Source of the DNA: Candidatus Nanopelagicales bacterium
GTDB lineage: Bacteria; Actinomycetota; Actinomycetes; S36-B12; UBA10799
Direction of reading: 5' to 3'
Assembly: GCA_025455985.1 (NCBI GenBank)
Contig: JALOLM010000027.1
Coordinates: 1 to 19,540, forward strand
DNA: 19,540 nucleotides
Positions within the stretch are counted from its first letter, which is position 1. Every line of letters begins with the position of its first letter. The position numbers and the translations under genes were made by a program. Shown here piece by piece: positions 1 through 6,041 of this stretch. The notes beneath the pieces are model-generated. The model ran no database searches. It saw nothing but the letters and a program-made list of their open reading frames with translations, and was not told the origin of the DNA.

Positions 1-182
1 AGGATGCCCGCAGCGGCAATCCCGAGACCGTGCGCCGCAGGCGGGAGGCGACCATTCCCCTGCGCCGGTACGGCAATCCTGAGGAGTTCGGGTCGGTGGC
101 GGCCTTCTTGCTGTCACCGGTGGCCTCGTACGTGAACGGAAGCATCGTGGCCGTCGATGGTGGGGCGTTGCGCGCGGTCTGA
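1..182 (+). CDS. short-chain dehydrogenase/reductase, C-terminal fragment
   Basis: Partial gene cut by the window start; reading from base 3 gives 59 residues to the TGA at 180-182. The C-terminal pattern R-Y-G-N-P-E-E-F, then A-A-F-L-L-S, then Y-V-N-G and V-D-G-G-A, is the classic end of FabG-like SDR oxidoreductases, which use NAD(P)H to reduce or oxidise keto/hydroxy groups in the cytoplasm. The Rossmann glycine motif and the Y-x3-K active site lie outside the window, so the substrate cannot be judged. Its last roughly 65 bases recur in decayed form just downstream. Family assignment is firm; function beyond SDR is not. Confidence 0.85.
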   Translation, partial: DARSGNPETVRRRREATIPLRRYGNPEEFGSVAAFLLSPVASYVNGSIVAVDGGALRAV

Positions 183-222
183 GCGCAACCCGGGCGGCAA
201 GGGGCGCGGCCCGCCACGAGGC

Positions 223-446
223 CACTCACCGGTTGGCCACATACGGGCACGGAAGCACCGTGGCCCCTCGACGGTGGGCGTTGCGCGCGGTCGCCTGTCC
301 GGATCTGCAGGTTGATCAAGGCCCCCACCGGCCAGCCCCTCAGCAGACCCCCGCCCTCGCCGTCATGAGCCCGCAGATTCGGACACGCGCCGGCCATGGG
401 ATCCGCGTACCACCGACGGAACGCCTACGTCAACGGGGTGCTCTGA
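223..446 (+). pseudogene. decayed tandem copies of the SDR gene 3' end
   Basis: Bases about 223-292 align to about 112-179, the end of the upstream SDR gene, including an exact 15-base match ending both copies and the shared blocks CGGAAGCA and CGTGGCC. Two single-base length differences break the reading frame, so this copy cannot code. A more diverged third piece at about 396-446 reads, in frame and ending at a TGA, A-Y-V-N-G followed by three residues, recalling the Y-V-N-G near the SDR C-terminus. I infer tandem duplication of an SDR gene followed by deletion and decay; the third piece is only suggestive. Confidence 0.5.
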
Positions 447-454
447 GCCGCCAG

Positions 455-496
455 TCGTGACGGATCGTGTCAGATTCGACGCGCACACCGTCACGA
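455..496. terminator. stem-loop, candidate bidirectional terminator
   Basis: TCGTGACGG at 455-463 pairs perfectly with CCGTCACGA at 488-496 (9 bp). An inner 5-bp stem with one G-T pair (467-471 with 478-482) closes a 6-base loop. It sits 11 bases beyond the exporter stop codon (508-510) on the minus strand, between convergent genes, where a shared terminator is expected. There is no clear T-run, so Rho-independent function is uncertain. Confidence 0.4.
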
Positions 497-507
497 GGCC
501 AATGGGG

Positions 508-2376
508 CTACTCCGCAGCAGACAGGCTGAACTGCTCGTAGTGGCGCGCGTAGAGTCCTCCCGCCGCCAGCAGGTCGTCGTGCCGGCCCCGCTCAGCGAT
601 CCGGCCGTTCTCGATCACCAGGATCAGGTCGGCGTCACGAACGGTGGACAGCCGGTGGGCGATCACCAAGGACGTTCGTCCAGTGAGGGCGACCGACAGT
701 GCACGCTGCACAGCCCGCTCGTTCTCGCTGTCGAGATGCGCGGTGGCTTCGTCGAGGACCACCACTCCGGGGCGCTTGAGCAGCAGCCGGGCGATCGCCA
801 AACGTTGCTTCTCCCCGCCCGAGAGCCGGTAACCCCGGTCCCCCACCACCGTGCCCAGCCCATCGGGCAGGCTACGCATCAGATCGGCGATCTGGGCATC
901 TTCCAGCGCCGCCCAAATCTGCTCGGACGTGGCATCGGGCGCGGCATATCGGAGATTCGCCTCGATCGTGTCGTGGAACATGTGGGCGTCCTGGGTGACG
1001 TACCCGACGCTGGCCCGCAGCGAGTCCAGCGTTGCGTCGCGCACGTCCAGTCCGCCGAGTTCGACGGCACCGGAGTCGACGTCATAAAGACGGGCGACCA
1101 ACTGGGTGATCGTGGTCTTGCCCGCCCCGCTGGGCCCAACAAGCGCTACGAGGCCGCCCGCCGGAATCTCGAAGTCCACCGCGTGCAGCACCTGCTCGTT
1201 GGAGCGCGTCTCTTCCACAGCCACCGCCTCGAGGGAGGCCAAAGAGACCTCCGAGGCAGCCGGGTAGTGGAAATCCACATCGCGGAAGCGGACCGCCAAA
1301 GGCCCGTCAGGAAGCGGTACCGCGCCCGAGCGCTGCTGGATCAGGGGTGGAAGATCCAGAACCTCGAAGACCCTTTCGAAACTCACCAGCGCGGTCATGA
1401 CGTCCACCCGCACATTACTCAAGGCGGTCAGGGGGCCGTACAACTGCGCGAGCAACCCGGTCAGCGCGAGCAGTGTCCCCAGGCTCAACGCACCGGCCAC
1501 GACCAGATTCCCACCGAGTCCGTAGACCAGAGCCGTGGCCAGAGCCGCCACCAACGTCAGGGCCGTGAAGAAGTACCGGTTGGCCATGGCGATCTGCACG
1601 CCGATGTCGCGCACTCGAACCGCCCGTCCCGCGAACTCGGCGTCCTCGGCGTCAGGACGGCCGAACAGCTTGGTCAACAGCGCCCCTCCGATGTTGAAGC
1701 GCTCGGTCATCTGCGTGCTCATGTCGGAGTTCAGCTGCATCTGCTGGCGCGTCAGTCCCGCCAGTCGCCGGCCCATCCACTTGGCCGGCAGGATGAACAA
1801 CGGCACGAGCACCAGCGCGGCCAGCGTGATCTGCCACGACAGCGCGAACATCGTGACCAGCACGATCACCAGGCTGATGAGGTTGCCGAGGACCCCCGAC
1901 AACGTGGACGTGAACGCTTGTTGGGCTCCGATCACGTCGTTGTTGAGGCGGGACACCAGCGCCCCGGTCTGGGTTCTGGTGAAGAATGCGATCGGCTGCC
2001 GCTGGACGTGGGAGTACACCTCGGTGCGCAGATCGAAGATCAGTCCCTCACCGATCCGGGCGGACTGCCATCGACTGATGAGGCCCACAATCGCGTTGAA
2101 GACCGCCAACAGCGCCACCATGATCGCGGTGACTGTGACCACCTGGGAGTCACCCGGCGTGATCCCGTCGTCGACGATCCGCCGGAAAAGCAGCGGCTGC
2201 GCAACGACCAGCAGCGAGTCGACCACCAGCAGCAGCAGGAACCCGATGATCAGGGGCCGGTACTTCACGGCGTACTTCAGAATCCGGCGCACCGTCCCCG
2301 GCGCCAACTTGTGCTCCACGACGCTGTCGTCGCGTGAGAAAGAACGCATCGCCAAATGCGTGCGCATCATCGACAT
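508..2376 (-). CDS. fused ABC exporter, permease plus ATPase (type I/IV exporter half)
   Basis: A 622-residue half-transporter that would dimerise to export a lipid, drug or peptide across the inner membrane. The N-terminal membrane domain spans roughly residues 30-330 with six hydrophobic segments. The nucleotide-binding domain follows: Walker A GPSGAGKT at 414-421, Q-loop Q462, signature LSGGEKQ at 518-524, Walker B VVVLDEA at 538-544 and H-loop H574. The catalytic Glu is present, so it should hydrolyse ATP. An acidic insert at about 374-395, between the A-loop region and Walker A, is as I recall it in actinobacterial relatives. The start is ambiguous: ATG at 2376, 2370, 2367 or 2349, none with a clear ribosome site. 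A three-half-site dyad lies immediately upstream. The substrate cannot be read from sequence. Confidence 0.92.
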   Translation of the reverse strand: MSMMRTHLAMRSFSRDDSVVEHKLAPGTVRRILKYAVKYRPLIIGFLLLLVVDSLLVVAQPLLFRRIVDDGITPGDSQVVTVTAIMVALLAVFNAIVGLISRWQSARIGEGLIFDLRTEVYSHVQRQPIAFFTRTQTGALVSRLNNDVIGAQQAFTSTLSGVLGNLISLVIVLVTMFALSWQITLAALVLVPLFILPAKWMGRRLAGLTRQQMQLNSDMSTQMTERFNIGGALLTKLFGRPDAEDAEFAGRAVRVRDIGVQIAMANRYFFTALTLVAALATALVYGLGGNLVVAGALSLGTLLALTGLLAQLYGPLTALSNVRVDVMTALVSFERVFEVLDLPPLIQQRSGAVPLPDGPLAVRFRDVDFHYPAASEVSLASLEAVAVEETRSNEQVLHAVDFEIPAGGLVALVGPSGAGKTTITQLVARLYDVDSGAVELGGLDVRDATLDSLRASVGYVTQDAHMFHDTIEANLRYAAPDATSEQIWAALEDAQIADLMRSLPDGLGTVVGDRGYRLSGGEKQRLAIARLLLKRPGVVVLDEATAHLDSENERAVQRALSVALTGRTSLVIAHRLSTVRDADLILVIENGRIAERGRHDDLLAAGGLYARHYEQFSLSAAE

Positions 2377-2377
2377 A

Positions 2378-2410
2378 ACTGCCCCAAACCTGGGCAGTCA
2401 GATTCTGCCC
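2378..2410. promoter_or_regulatory. three alternating inverted half-sites upstream of the ABC exporter
   Basis: CTGCCC at 2379-2384, GGGCAG at 2392-2397 and CTGCCC at 2405-2410 alternate in orientation, each starting exactly 13 bases after the last with 7-base spacers. The first pair extends to a 7-bp perfect dyad, ACTGCCC/GGGCAGT. It lies 2-34 bases before the exporter ATG. The middle element can pair with either neighbour, so this is either a repressor operator or an RNA switch with two exclusive hairpins. It could also serve as the terminator of the upstream HTH gene. Confidence 0.45.
2380..2391 (-). repeat. 12-base direct repeat, copy 1 (before ABC exporter)
   Basis: On the minus strand this reads AGGTTTGGGGCA and ends four bases before the exporter ATG. 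An identical 12-mer occurs at 2700-2711, upstream of the HTH gene. It overlaps the first dyad of the exporter leader. Confidence 0.5.
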
Positions 2411-2452
2411 ACCCTCGCCAACTCGACGACGGCGTCAAAGATTCCCGCTGCG

Positions 2453-2668
2453 TCAGGCCTTCTTGGACCTCGTCGGCGTCGGCCCACCACGGCCGCGCAG
2501 TTGTGTCTCCGACTCCACCAGAAGCCGGTGGACAAATCCGTAGGATCTCCCGGTCTCTGCGGCGAGTTCGCGAATGCTGGCCCCCTTGTCGTACTGCTTC
2601 TTCAACGATGCAGTCATCTTCTCGCGCTCGGCTCCTGTGATCCGGCGCCCCTTCTTCTCTTCCGACAT
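2453..2668 (-). CDS. small helix-turn-helix DNA-binding protein (Rv1473A-like)
   Basis: A 71-residue, strongly basic protein. Residues about 29-51 (G-A-S-I-R-E-L-A, then G-R-S-Y-G-F-V-H-R-L-L) form a helix-turn-helix, followed by a basic R-G-R-G-G stretch and a Lys-rich tail. This matches a conserved small actinobacterial regulator family; from memory M. tuberculosis Rv1473A, next to the ABC-F gene Rv1473, is the same pairing. It lies 62 bases after the ABC-F gene on the same strand. I chose ATG 2668 over upstream frames because conservation appears to begin with M-S-E-E-K-K. A GTG at 2677 is an alternative, with GGAAG four bases before it. A 12-bp palindrome, AGGAGATCTCCT (2688-2699), lies in the leader. 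The target genes are unknown; autoregulation is only inferred. Confidence 0.8.
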   Translation of the reverse strand: MSEEKKGRRITGAEREKMTASLKKQYDKGASIRELAAETGRSYGFVHRLLVESETQLRGRGGPTPTRSKKA

Positions 2669-2699
2669 CAGCTTCACCCATCTTCCGAGGAGATCTCCT

Positions 2700-2711
2700 T
2701 GCCCCAAACCT
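2700..2711 (-). repeat. 12-base direct repeat, copy 2 (before HTH gene)
   Basis: Minus-strand AGGTTTGGGGCA, identical to 2380-2391, directly followed by the AGGAGATCTCCT palindrome in the leader of the HTH gene and 31 bases before its ATG. It could be a shared promoter element or a binding site of the HTH protein. Confidence 0.5.
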
Positions 2712-2730
2712 ACGCTACGCAACGACTCGC

Positions 2731-4320
2731 TTATGCAAGGGTCACAAGGTCCAGGTATTGGCTGTCCCACAGATCCTCCGCGCCGTCTGGCAGCAGCAGT
2801 ACCCGTTGCGGGTCCAGAGCGGTGACCGCCCCGGGGTCGTGGGTCACCAGGATCACTGCACCTTCGTACTCACGCAAGGCGTCCAGAATCTCCGCGCGAG
2901 ACGCTGGATCTAGGTTGTTGGTCGGCTCGTCGAGAAGCAGCACGTTGGCGCCGGACACCACCAAACACGCCAGTGCCAGGCGCGTCTTCTCACCGCCGCT
3001 GAGCGTCTGAGCCCGCTGGAACACGGCATCGGCGCTGAACAGGAACCGGCCGAGCACCGACCTCGCCTGGGTGTGGGTGAGGTCCGGCGCCTGCGACACC
3101 AGGTTGTCCAGCACGGTGCGGTCCTGGTCGAGAGTCTCGTGCTCCTGGGCGTAGTAGCCCAGCACCAGGCCGTGGCCGGGTTGCACCTGCCCGGTGTCCG
3201 CGGCCAGTTCGCCGGCAAGGATTCGCAACAAGGTGGTCTTGCCCGCCCCGTTCAGGCCGAGCACCACCACGCGGGCACCCCGGTCCACGGCGAGGTCGAC
3301 GTCGACGAACACCTCCTGCGACCCATAGGACTTCGACAACCCCTGCGCCGTGATCGGGACCTTCCCGCAGGGTTTGGGTTCCGGGAACCGCAACGCTGCC
3401 ACCTTCTCCTGCTGCCGAGCCGGCTCGACGGAGGCATCCAGGGCGTCCGCCCGACGCAACATCGTCTGCGCCTGCCGGGCCTTGGTCGCTTTGGCCCGCA
3501 TCCGCTCGGCTTGATCCCGCAACGCACCGGCCTGCTTGCTGGCGTTGGCTTGTTCGCGCTTGCGTCGTCTGGTGTCGACCTCGATCTGGGTCTGGTAGGC
3601 GTCCCAGCCCATGTTGTAGACGTCCAGGGCACAGCGGGTCGCATCGAGGTGGGCGACCCTGGTCACCACGTCGCGGAGGAGATCCACATCGTGGGAGATG
3701 ACGACGACGCCGTGGGAGTACGAGCCGAGGAACCCGCGCAGCCACGAGATCGAGTCCGCATCGAGGTGGTTCGTCGGCTCATCGAGCAACAGGACACCAT
3801 CCCCAGCGAACAGGATCCGCGCCAGTTCGACGCGTCGCCGCTGCCCGCCCGACAACGTCCCCAGTTCCCGGCGCAGGAGATCGGCACCGAGGCCGAGGCC
3901 GTCGGCTACCGCGAGCGCCTCCGCCTCAGCGGCATAGCCGCCCTGTGCCAGGAACTCGGCTTCGGCGTTGGCGTAGCGGCGCATCGCCTGCTCACGGTGT
4001 TGAGGATCCTCCATGCGGGCCGCGTATTTGCGCATCCGCTCAACCGCCGCGTCCAGTGCCCGCGCGCTCATGATGCGGGCCAGCGCCGACTGCTGCCCGT
4101 CAGCGGCCCCGGGGTCCTGCGGCAGGTAGCCGACCTCGCCGGTCACCACGTCACCGGCCGCCGGACGGGTCACCCCGGCCAAGACTTTCATCAAGGTGGT
4201 CTTGCCTGCGCCGTTGCGCCCGACCAGACCCACACGGTCCCCCGGACCCACACGCAGGTTGGCACCATCCAGCAGAAGCCGGGCGCCTGCGCGCAACTCG
4301 ATGGCTGAGGCGTGGATCAC
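2731..4320 (-). CDS. ABC-F family ATPase (ribosome-associated), Rv1473-like
   Basis: A soluble 529-residue protein with two ATPase cassettes and no membrane segments, as in ABC-F translation factors and antibiotic-resistance proteins that act at the ribosomal E site. Cassette 1: Walker A GRNGAGKT 34-41, signature LSGGQ 156-160, Walker B LLLDEP 177-182, H210. Cassette 2: GLNGAGKT 355-362, LSGGE 440-444, LLLDEP 461-466, H494. The linker at about 240-310 is rich in Arg, Lys, Gln and Ala and should be the helical P-site tRNA-interaction arm. Both catalytic Glu residues are present. The HTH gene follows it, as I recall for Rv1473/Rv1473A; the gap to the preceding metal-transporter gene is 35 bases. 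Sequence does not show whether it confers resistance or is a housekeeping factor. Confidence 0.9.
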   Translation of the reverse strand: MIHASAIELRAGARLLLDGANLRVGPGDRVGLVGRNGAGKTTLMKVLAGVTRPAAGDVVTGEVGYLPQDPGAADGQQSALARIMSARALDAAVERMRKYAARMEDPQHREQAMRRYANAEAEFLAQGGYAAEAEALAVADGLGLGADLLRRELGTLSGGQRRRVELARILFAGDGVLLLDEPTNHLDADSISWLRGFLGSYSHGVVVISHDVDLLRDVVTRVAHLDATRCALDVYNMGWDAYQTQIEVDTRRRKREQANASKQAGALRDQAERMRAKATKARQAQTMLRRADALDASVEPARQQEKVAALRFPEPKPCGKVPITAQGLSKSYGSQEVFVDVDLAVDRGARVVVLGLNGAGKTTLLRILAGELAADTGQVQPGHGLVLGYYAQEHETLDQDRTVLDNLVSQAPDLTHTQARSVLGRFLFSADAVFQRAQTLSGGEKTRLALACLVVSGANVLLLDEPTNNLDPASRAEILDALREYEGAVILVTHDPGAVTALDPQRVLLLPDGAEDLWDSQYLDLVTLA

Positions 4321-4355
4321 CGTCCCAGTGTCGCAAACGACCGTTCCTGCAATGT

Positions 4356-5051
4356 TCAGCCGCAGCTGCTAGAGGAGCAGGACGACGCGCCTGGTCCAGG
4401 CTCGTCCTGTTTCGAGCCTGGCATACAGCAGCTGTCGCCCTTCCAGGCCTCCACACCCTCCTTCGCGGCAACAGCACCGATGACCAGTGCCGCGAGCGGG
4501 TCGGCCCACCACCAACCCAGCCACATATTGAGGACCAAACCGATCAGCAGGACTGCGGACAAATAGGTGCACAGAAGTGTCTGCGTGGAGTCGGCCACAA
4601 CCGTTGTGGATCCCAGCGCCCGCCCAGTGCGCCGTTGCGCGAGCGAGAGCACAGGCATGACCGCAAGTGATGCGAGCGCCAGCCCGATCCCGACCGGCGA
4701 GGCCTCCGGGCTTTGGCGCTGGACCAGCGCGAGCACCGAGTCGACCGCCACGTAGGCGGCCAAGGCGAAGAACGACAGGGCGATCAGGCGCAGGGCGATC
4801 CTTTCCCTGGACTCAGGCACGCGATGGCGGAACTGCCACAAAATGATGAGGCCGCTGGACATCTCCACGATCGAGTCCAGGCCGAACGCGATCAGCGCGC
4901 CCGAACCGGCGACGGTTCCGGCGCTGATCGCGATCAGCGCCTCAATTGCGTTGTAGGAGACGCTGGCTCCTGCCAACATCTGGGCCCGCCGTCCGAGTCG
5001 CTTGCGCTGGTCGGCGAGGGCAAGAGCGTCGTGTTGAGTCTGCGAACTCAT
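4356..5051 (-). CDS. CDF-like cation transporter, truncated form with Cys/Ser-rich tail
   Basis: A 231-residue membrane protein with about six hydrophobic segments, matching the membrane domain of cation diffusion facilitators, which exchange divalent metals such as Zn, Co or Fe for protons. Candidate metal residues are E37 in the first segment, D59 and E63 (G-L-D-S-I-V-E) in the second and D154 (A-D-S-T-Q-T) in the fifth. The second pair deviates from the canonical H/D-x3-D because residue 158 is Thr. The cytoplasmic C-terminal domain of classic CDFs is missing; instead there is a short tail with C208, C209, C225 and C230 among many Ser. The ATG overlaps the stop of an upstream small ORF (ATGA), suggesting coupled translation. 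Position after the suf genes makes a metal-supply or detoxification role attractive, but that is inference. Confidence 0.8.
   Translation of the reverse strand: MSSQTQHDALALADQRKRLGRRAQMLAGASVSYNAIEALIAISAGTVAGSGALIAFGLDSIVEMSSGLIILWQFRHRVPESRERIALRLIALSFFALAAYVAVDSVLALVQRQSPEASPVGIGLALASLAVMPVLSLAQRRTGRALGSTTVVADSTQTLLCTYLSAVLLIGLVLNMWLGWWWADPLAALVIGAVAAKEGVEAWKGDSCCMPGSKQDEPGPGASSCSSSSCG
4363..4434. other. nested hairpin inside the 3' end of the CDF-like gene
   Basis: Three inverted repeats are nested: CAGCTGCT 4363-4370 with AGCAGCTG 4427-4434; CAGGACGA 4378-4385 with TCGTCCTG 4402-4409; and GCCTGG 4389-4394 with CCAGGC 4396-4401. The two inner stems stack with a 3-base bulge. The whole element encodes the Cys/Ser-rich tail and ends five bases before the stop codon. 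It may attenuate transcription between the transporter and ABC-F genes; no T-run follows. Confidence 0.5.
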
Positions 5052-5218
5052 GGGCCGTCCCGGTACTCCGGGCTCAGCGGGATGGATTTGCCCGTTGCTT
5101 CCAGAAACTGCTCAGCAGCCATGATGAGCAACCAAGCCGAAACGTCCAATCGCGGATGCCTACCCGCCACCACCACGCTGCAGAGATTCATCGGCATGTG
5201 CCGATGATAGCCGCGCAC
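5048..5218 (-). CDS. putative small protein coupled to the CDF-like gene
   Basis: A 56-residue frame starting at GTG 5218, preceded by GAGGTG (5224-5229) with a 5-base spacer, a strong ribosome site. Its TGA overlaps the transporter ATG as ATGA, the junction used repeatedly between suf genes here. Alternative ATG starts at 5197 and 5191 give 49 or 47 residues. The peptide has one short hydrophobic stretch (A-W-L-L-I-M-A-A) and a polar end (S-P-E-Y-R-D-G-P). I recognise no family. About three quarters of codons end in G or C, which is moderately coding-like. It may be a leader peptide controlling transporter translation, a small membrane-associated partner, or a relic. Confidence 0.5.
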   Translation of the reverse strand: MRGYHRHMPMNLCSVVVAGRHPRLDVSAWLLIMAAEQFLEATGKSIPLSPEYRDGP

Positions 5219-5286
5219 CGGTTCACCTCATGATGTTGCAGATCGGGCTGCGCAGGCACCAGGACGTGCCATCCGGCCGCAACAAC

Positions 5287-5598
5287 TCAGACGTTGAACC
5301 CCAGTGCGCGCAACATTTCCCGGCCCTCGTCGGTTATCTTGTCCGGTCCCCACGGCGGCATCCACACCCAGTTGATCCGGAAGTCGCTGACCACATCCGA
5401 CAGGGCCACACGGGTCTGGTCCTCGATCTCGTCGGTCAGTGGACAGGCCGCCGATGTCAGTGTCATGTCGATTGTGGCGATCTGGTCGTCGTCGACATGT
5501 ACTCCGTAGACCAGTCCGAGGTCCACGACGTTGATCCCGAGTTCCGGGTCGACGACGTCGCGCATGCGCTCGGTGAGTTCCTCTTCTGTCACGCTCAT
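5287..5598 (-). CDS. sufT: DUF59/MIP18-type Fe-S cluster assembly factor
   Basis: A 103-residue protein of the DUF59 (SufT/PaaD/MIP18) family, implicated in Fe-S cluster maturation or delivery. It shows the family's D-P-E-L-G-I-N-V-V-D-L-G-L-V segment at 18-30, the conserved Cys in T-S-A-A-C-P-L-T (C52), and a W-P-P-W-type turn near 78-83. It is the last gene of the overlapping suf series: its ATG overlaps the sufU stop by 4 bases (ATGA). This junction sets the start; the frame is open farther upstream, but that extension lies over sufU. From memory M. tuberculosis Rv1466 is the equivalent gene. Confidence 0.9.
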   Translation of the reverse strand: MSVTEEELTERMRDVVDPELGINVVDLGLVYGVHVDDDQIATIDMTLTSAACPLTDEIEDQTRVALSDVVSDFRINWVWMPPWGPDKITDEGREMLRALGFNV

Positions 5599-6041
5599 GT
5601 GTAGTCCTTTCCCAATGCTTGGACGGTTGCGTCTTTGAAGGCCATCCATCCCAGGAGCGCGCATTTGACGCGTGCCGGGTACGAGGCGACGCCGGCGAAT
5701 GCGATGCCGTCGCCCAGCACATCCTCGTCAGGTTCGACCTTGCCCCTACCCTCGATCATCTTCACGAACGCCTCGTGGATGGGCCAGACCTCCCCGAGGG
5801 GTTTGCCGTTCAGCAGCTCGTACATCACCGAGGTGGACGCCTGCGAGATGGAACAGCCCATGGCCGCGTACGAGATGTCCTGGACTACTGCGTCATGCAG
5901 CGCGACCCGCAAGGTGATCTCGTCACCACACGTGGGATTCACATGCTGCACTTGGGCGTCGAAGGGCTCGCGCAGTCCCTTGCCCCGGCCGTGCTTGTAG
6001 TGATCCAGGATGATCTCCTGGTACAGGCTCTCGAGGTTCAT
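5595..6041 (-). CDS. sufU: SufU, zinc-dependent sulfurtransferase partner of SufS
   Basis: A 148-residue SufU protein, of usual length. It accepts persulfide sulfur from SufS and passes it to the SufBCD scaffold. Zinc ligands are visible: C38 and D40 in N-P-T-C-G-D, C63 in M-G-C-S-I-S, and C127 in V-K-C-A-L-L-G-W. The Gly-rich insertion that separates SufU from scaffold IscU proteins is recognisable at about 96-116. The ATG overlaps the sufS stop by 4 bases, and its own stop overlaps sufT by 4. Confidence 0.95.
   Translation of the reverse strand: MNLESLYQEIILDHYKHGRGKGLREPFDAQVQHVNPTCGDEITLRVALHDAVVQDISYAAMGCSISQASTSVMYELLNGKPLGEVWPIHEAFVKMIEGRGKVEPDEDVLGDGIAFAGVASYPARVKCALLGWMAFKDATVQALGKDYT

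Larger units (their letters stand above)
183..507. other. intergenic region between convergent genes
   Basis: This 325-base gap separates the plus-strand SDR gene from the minus-strand ABC exporter. It contains the SDR-tail remnants at about 223-446 and a stem-loop at 455-496. A 75-codon open frame at 233-460 runs through the duplicated segment but resembles no protein family I know and has low-complexity Arg/Pro/Gln composition, so I do not count it as a gene. Confidence 0.6.

Noticed and set aside
457..2337. 626-codon plus-strand open frame
   Set aside because: It is antisense to the ABC exporter, rich in Arg, Gln and His with no family pattern; a GC-bias shadow of the real gene.
3073..4308. 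411-codon plus-strand open frame
   Set aside because: It lies wholly antisense to the ABC-F gene, whose two complete ATPase cassettes are unmistakable.
5255..5270. GGCAC/GTGCC stem after sufT as a terminator
   Set aside because: Only 5 bp, no T-run, and easily expected by chance in such GC-rich DNA.
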